Shown here: positions 5,847 to 5,872 of the stretch, in pieces
Numbering within the stretch: position 1 is the first letter of the stretch
Layout: every line of letters starts with the position of its first letter
Translations under genes and position numbers: made by a program
Notes under the pieces: generated by a model
What the model was told of the DNA's origin: nothing
Seen by the model: only the letters and a program-made list of their open reading frames with translations
Databases searched by the model: none
From: Microbacterium sp.
GTDB taxonomy: Bacteria > Actinomycetota > Actinomycetes > Actinomycetales > Microbacteriaceae
DNA length: 5,872 nucleotides
Direction: 5' to 3'
Assembly: GCA_029267645.1 (NCBI GenBank)
Contig: JAJUIM010000129.1
Coordinates: 1-5,872 of the forward strand

Positions 5847-5872
5847 GGCGGCCACCGTGCCGCGATCCGAGA

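Overview
This is a GC-rich, densely packed chromosomal segment (about 70% G+C by eye, with strongly G/C-biased third codon positions and several GTG starts). That composition, the start-codon usage and the protein sequences point to an actinomycete. Microbacteriaceae (Leucobacter- or Microbacterium-like) is my best guess, by inference only. Six genes are well supported. I see no transposon, integrase, CRISPR array, tRNA or rRNA.

Layout from left to right. Positions 1-226 lie downstream of otsB and hold no convincing gene. Positions 227-2424 on the minus strand carry otsA then otsB, a two-gene trehalose synthesis operon: OtsA makes trehalose-6-phosphate and OtsB removes the phosphate. The genes overlap by a GTGA, with a strong ribosome-binding site for otsB inside the end of otsA. 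Diverging from otsA is a 105-residue uncharacterised membrane protein (2491-2808, +). A perfect 44-bp palindrome that looks like an intrinsic terminator closes it off.

Positions 2857-2899 form an AT-rich island with a -10-like hexamer and interrupted palindromes. It leads directly, and apparently without a leader, into a MarR-family regulator gene (2900-3355, +). That gene overlaps by GTGA with a 12-helix MFS efflux-type transporter gene (3352-4581, +). The pair has the usual layout of an autoregulated drug or metabolite efflux operon. The transporter gene ends 3 bp from the end of a convergent flavoprotein oxidase gene (4585-5835, -). This protein closely resembles alditol oxidase (AldO/xylitol oxidase): the FAD-linking histidine and all the active-site residues I can place are present.

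The genes form three independent units: trehalose synthesis, a regulated exporter, and alditol oxidation. I see no previously undescribed multi-gene system. The points most worth a second look are the MarR promoter/operator island, the 44-bp palindrome, the orphan membrane protein beside otsA, and the apparently leaderless starts.
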